Below are positions 62,901 through 64,000 of a DNA stretch of 64,000 bases, piece by piece; position 1 is the first letter of the stretch; every line of letters starts with the position of its first letter. The notes under the pieces were generated by a model. The model was not told the origin of the DNA and did not search any database. It saw only the letters and a program-made list of their open reading frames with translations. Made by a program: the position numbers and the translations under genes. Source of the DNA: Turbatrix aceti (taxonomy: Eukaryota > Nematoda > Chromadorea > Rhabditida > Panagrolaimidae); NCBI GenBank assembly GCA_963969345.1, contig OZ017769.1, forward strand, positions 9,985,725 through 10,049,724, read 5' to 3'.

Positions 62901-63475
62901 ATCACTAAGAGAACAACCAATCGCGAATAAAGAGCCACACCAGCTCACAAGCTTTCACAGCTTTGCCAAACATGCACAAATGGTCATTTTGCCGGTTACG
63001 GCACTGCAGAAAATTCCTGAACGACGCATCATAATTTATCGCCGTTCAAAAAATTTACAACCACCAATAAAAAATCATAACGATGTAAATCAACACCTTG
63101 AATTGCCGAACGAACCCCAAAAGGAACAATCGAACACATCTCACACCCCGACACTCCATTAAAAGTGACCATAAAACAAACCACTACAACCATTCACTAA
63201 AATTGTGTGAGAGGCAGCGCGTCCTAAACCCCCGTAATTTTTTCATCTGATTTTCTTTGCAACCATTGACTGTCTCGTTGTCTCTCTCTTACCCAAAGCT
63301 CCGCCTATTTTTCTGATTCACAAAAAAATTCCTGCGAGAAAATTTTTTTTCTTCTTGGAATTTTTGATTTTTTTTAACAAAGTGGTGATTTTTTGTCTTT
63401 GGTCAACCAACGCTGCAGAATAGAAAAAAATAAAACGAGTGATCTGCAAACGAGCAACCGTTCATTTATCACAAG

Positions 63476-63510
63476 ATGGGAGCTACTAATTTTTTTATCC
63501 ACTATGTCAG
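63476..63510 (+). CDS. Possible first coding exon of a gene continuing past the window
   Basis: ATGGGAGCTACTAATTTTTT starts a short frame (MGATNFFIHYV) that ends at CAG|GTAAGAG, a strong donor. At the window end AATTTTCAG|CTA (63,997) is a strong acceptor. The pair would define a 487-base intron with the next exon starting at 63,998. This rests only on splice signals. Confidence 0.25.
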
Positions 63511-64000
63511 GTAAGAGAGAGCGTGACCTCAAGATGTCCTAAAAACAAGTGCATACTGTTCACCTGTTCAAAATTAAAAAAAAAAATTACACTTCATTTG
63601 TTCTGCAGATCGGACCGTAGATGTCAACAAAATCTAAATTTTAATTAAAATTTAAATTTTTCAAACGTATTTACTCAGTAACTTGAAAAAAATGTAAAAA
63701 AAATTAGTAAAACCTAAAAAATGATTGAAAAAAAATTTCAAAAAAGCTACTTTTTAAAAGATTTGTTTGTTTCTGATTTTATGCCTCGGTTTATGTACGC
63801 CGCCACCTACAACGTACAAAAAAAATGTCAGAAGTAACCCAAAAAAGGAAGTGATAAACGAACATATGATTTAGGATATTTCAAGGTCAATTATACACAC
63901 GTTCAGTGTTCATCAGTATTTTTTTCGTTTTCGTTCGATCAAACACTTGAGTTTTTAGGGCAGGACGCCTATTTGAATTTTTTTCTTCAATTTTCAGCTA

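Larger units (their letters stand above)
60501..63470. other. Noncoding region beyond CAD
   Basis: About 3 kb with many A and T runs and three perfect hairpins (60,955; 61,242; 62,874). Short open frames are scattered and carry no domain. It probably includes the CAD promoter on the left and the promoter of a gene beyond the right edge. Confidence 0.4.

Overview
The window reads as nuclear DNA of a nematode. The host genes are intron-rich, with GTAAGT-type donors and TTTCAG or TTTTAG acceptors. They include a serpentine 7TM chemoreceptor, a GPI-tailed C-type-lectin cluster, and clear orthologues of gdh-1, CCDC124, mfb-1 (FBXO25/FBXO32) and the pyrimidine enzyme CAD (pyr-1). The species cannot be named from sequence alone.

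Layout. (1) 1-11,780: an AT-rich, intronless, gene-dense block that is a decayed Polinton/Maverick (virus-like DNA transposon). It carries a membrane glycoprotein-like gene, a penton-like gene, the A32-type packaging ATPase, an HTH protein, a DUF8207-like protein and a protein-primed family-B DNA polymerase. The polymerase is inactivated by a 2-base frameshift, an apparent internal deletion, an 839-bp foldback insertion and loss of its end. The block stops inside what looks like an intron of a host gene. (2) 11,781-17,548: two copies of a coiled-coil/Cys-rich gene family on either side of CCDC124. (3) 18,146-27,719: three related secreted, GPI-tailed C-type lectin genes with a shared promoter design, interrupted by several foldback transposons. 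(4) 28,000-31,640: repeats, one possible small secreted peptide gene, and a second copy of a composite foldback element. (5) 32,232-34,568: glutamate dehydrogenase, followed by a decayed duplicate of its 3' end. (6) 35,054-37,312: three tandem small multi-pass membrane protein genes; a fourth, broken copy lies at 47.0-47.25 kb. (7) 37.7-46.7 kb: a long upstream region, then mfb-1. (8) 47,426-48,564: chemoreceptor. (9) 49.7-51.3 kb: a head-to-head inverted duplication encoding two secreted peptides with the same cysteine frame but different spacers. (10) 51,613-60,399: the complete CAD gene in 12 coding exons. (11) 60.5-64 kb: mostly noncoding, with some perfect hairpins and a possible first exon of a gene that continues beyond the window.

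How the genes relate. CAD makes the first three steps of pyrimidine synthesis, GDH links glutamate to 2-oxoglutarate, mfb-1 is an SCF ubiquitin-ligase adaptor, and CCDC124 is a ribosome-associated hibernation/recovery factor. These genes are independent housekeeping loci. The lectins, secreted Cys peptides and chemoreceptor are fast-evolving genes facing the environment. Much of the noncoding DNA is inverted-repeat transposons (recognisable target duplications TCAATG, CATTTAAT, TTAA and TA) and dispersed tRNA-like sequences concentrated at 32.8-47.9 kb.

Strongest leads: the inverted duplication of secreted CX3CX6CX3C peptides; the Polinton carrying an envelope-like gene; two diverged copies of a composite foldback element that both carry a spliced-looking segment; and the duplicated zinc-ribbon exon family.
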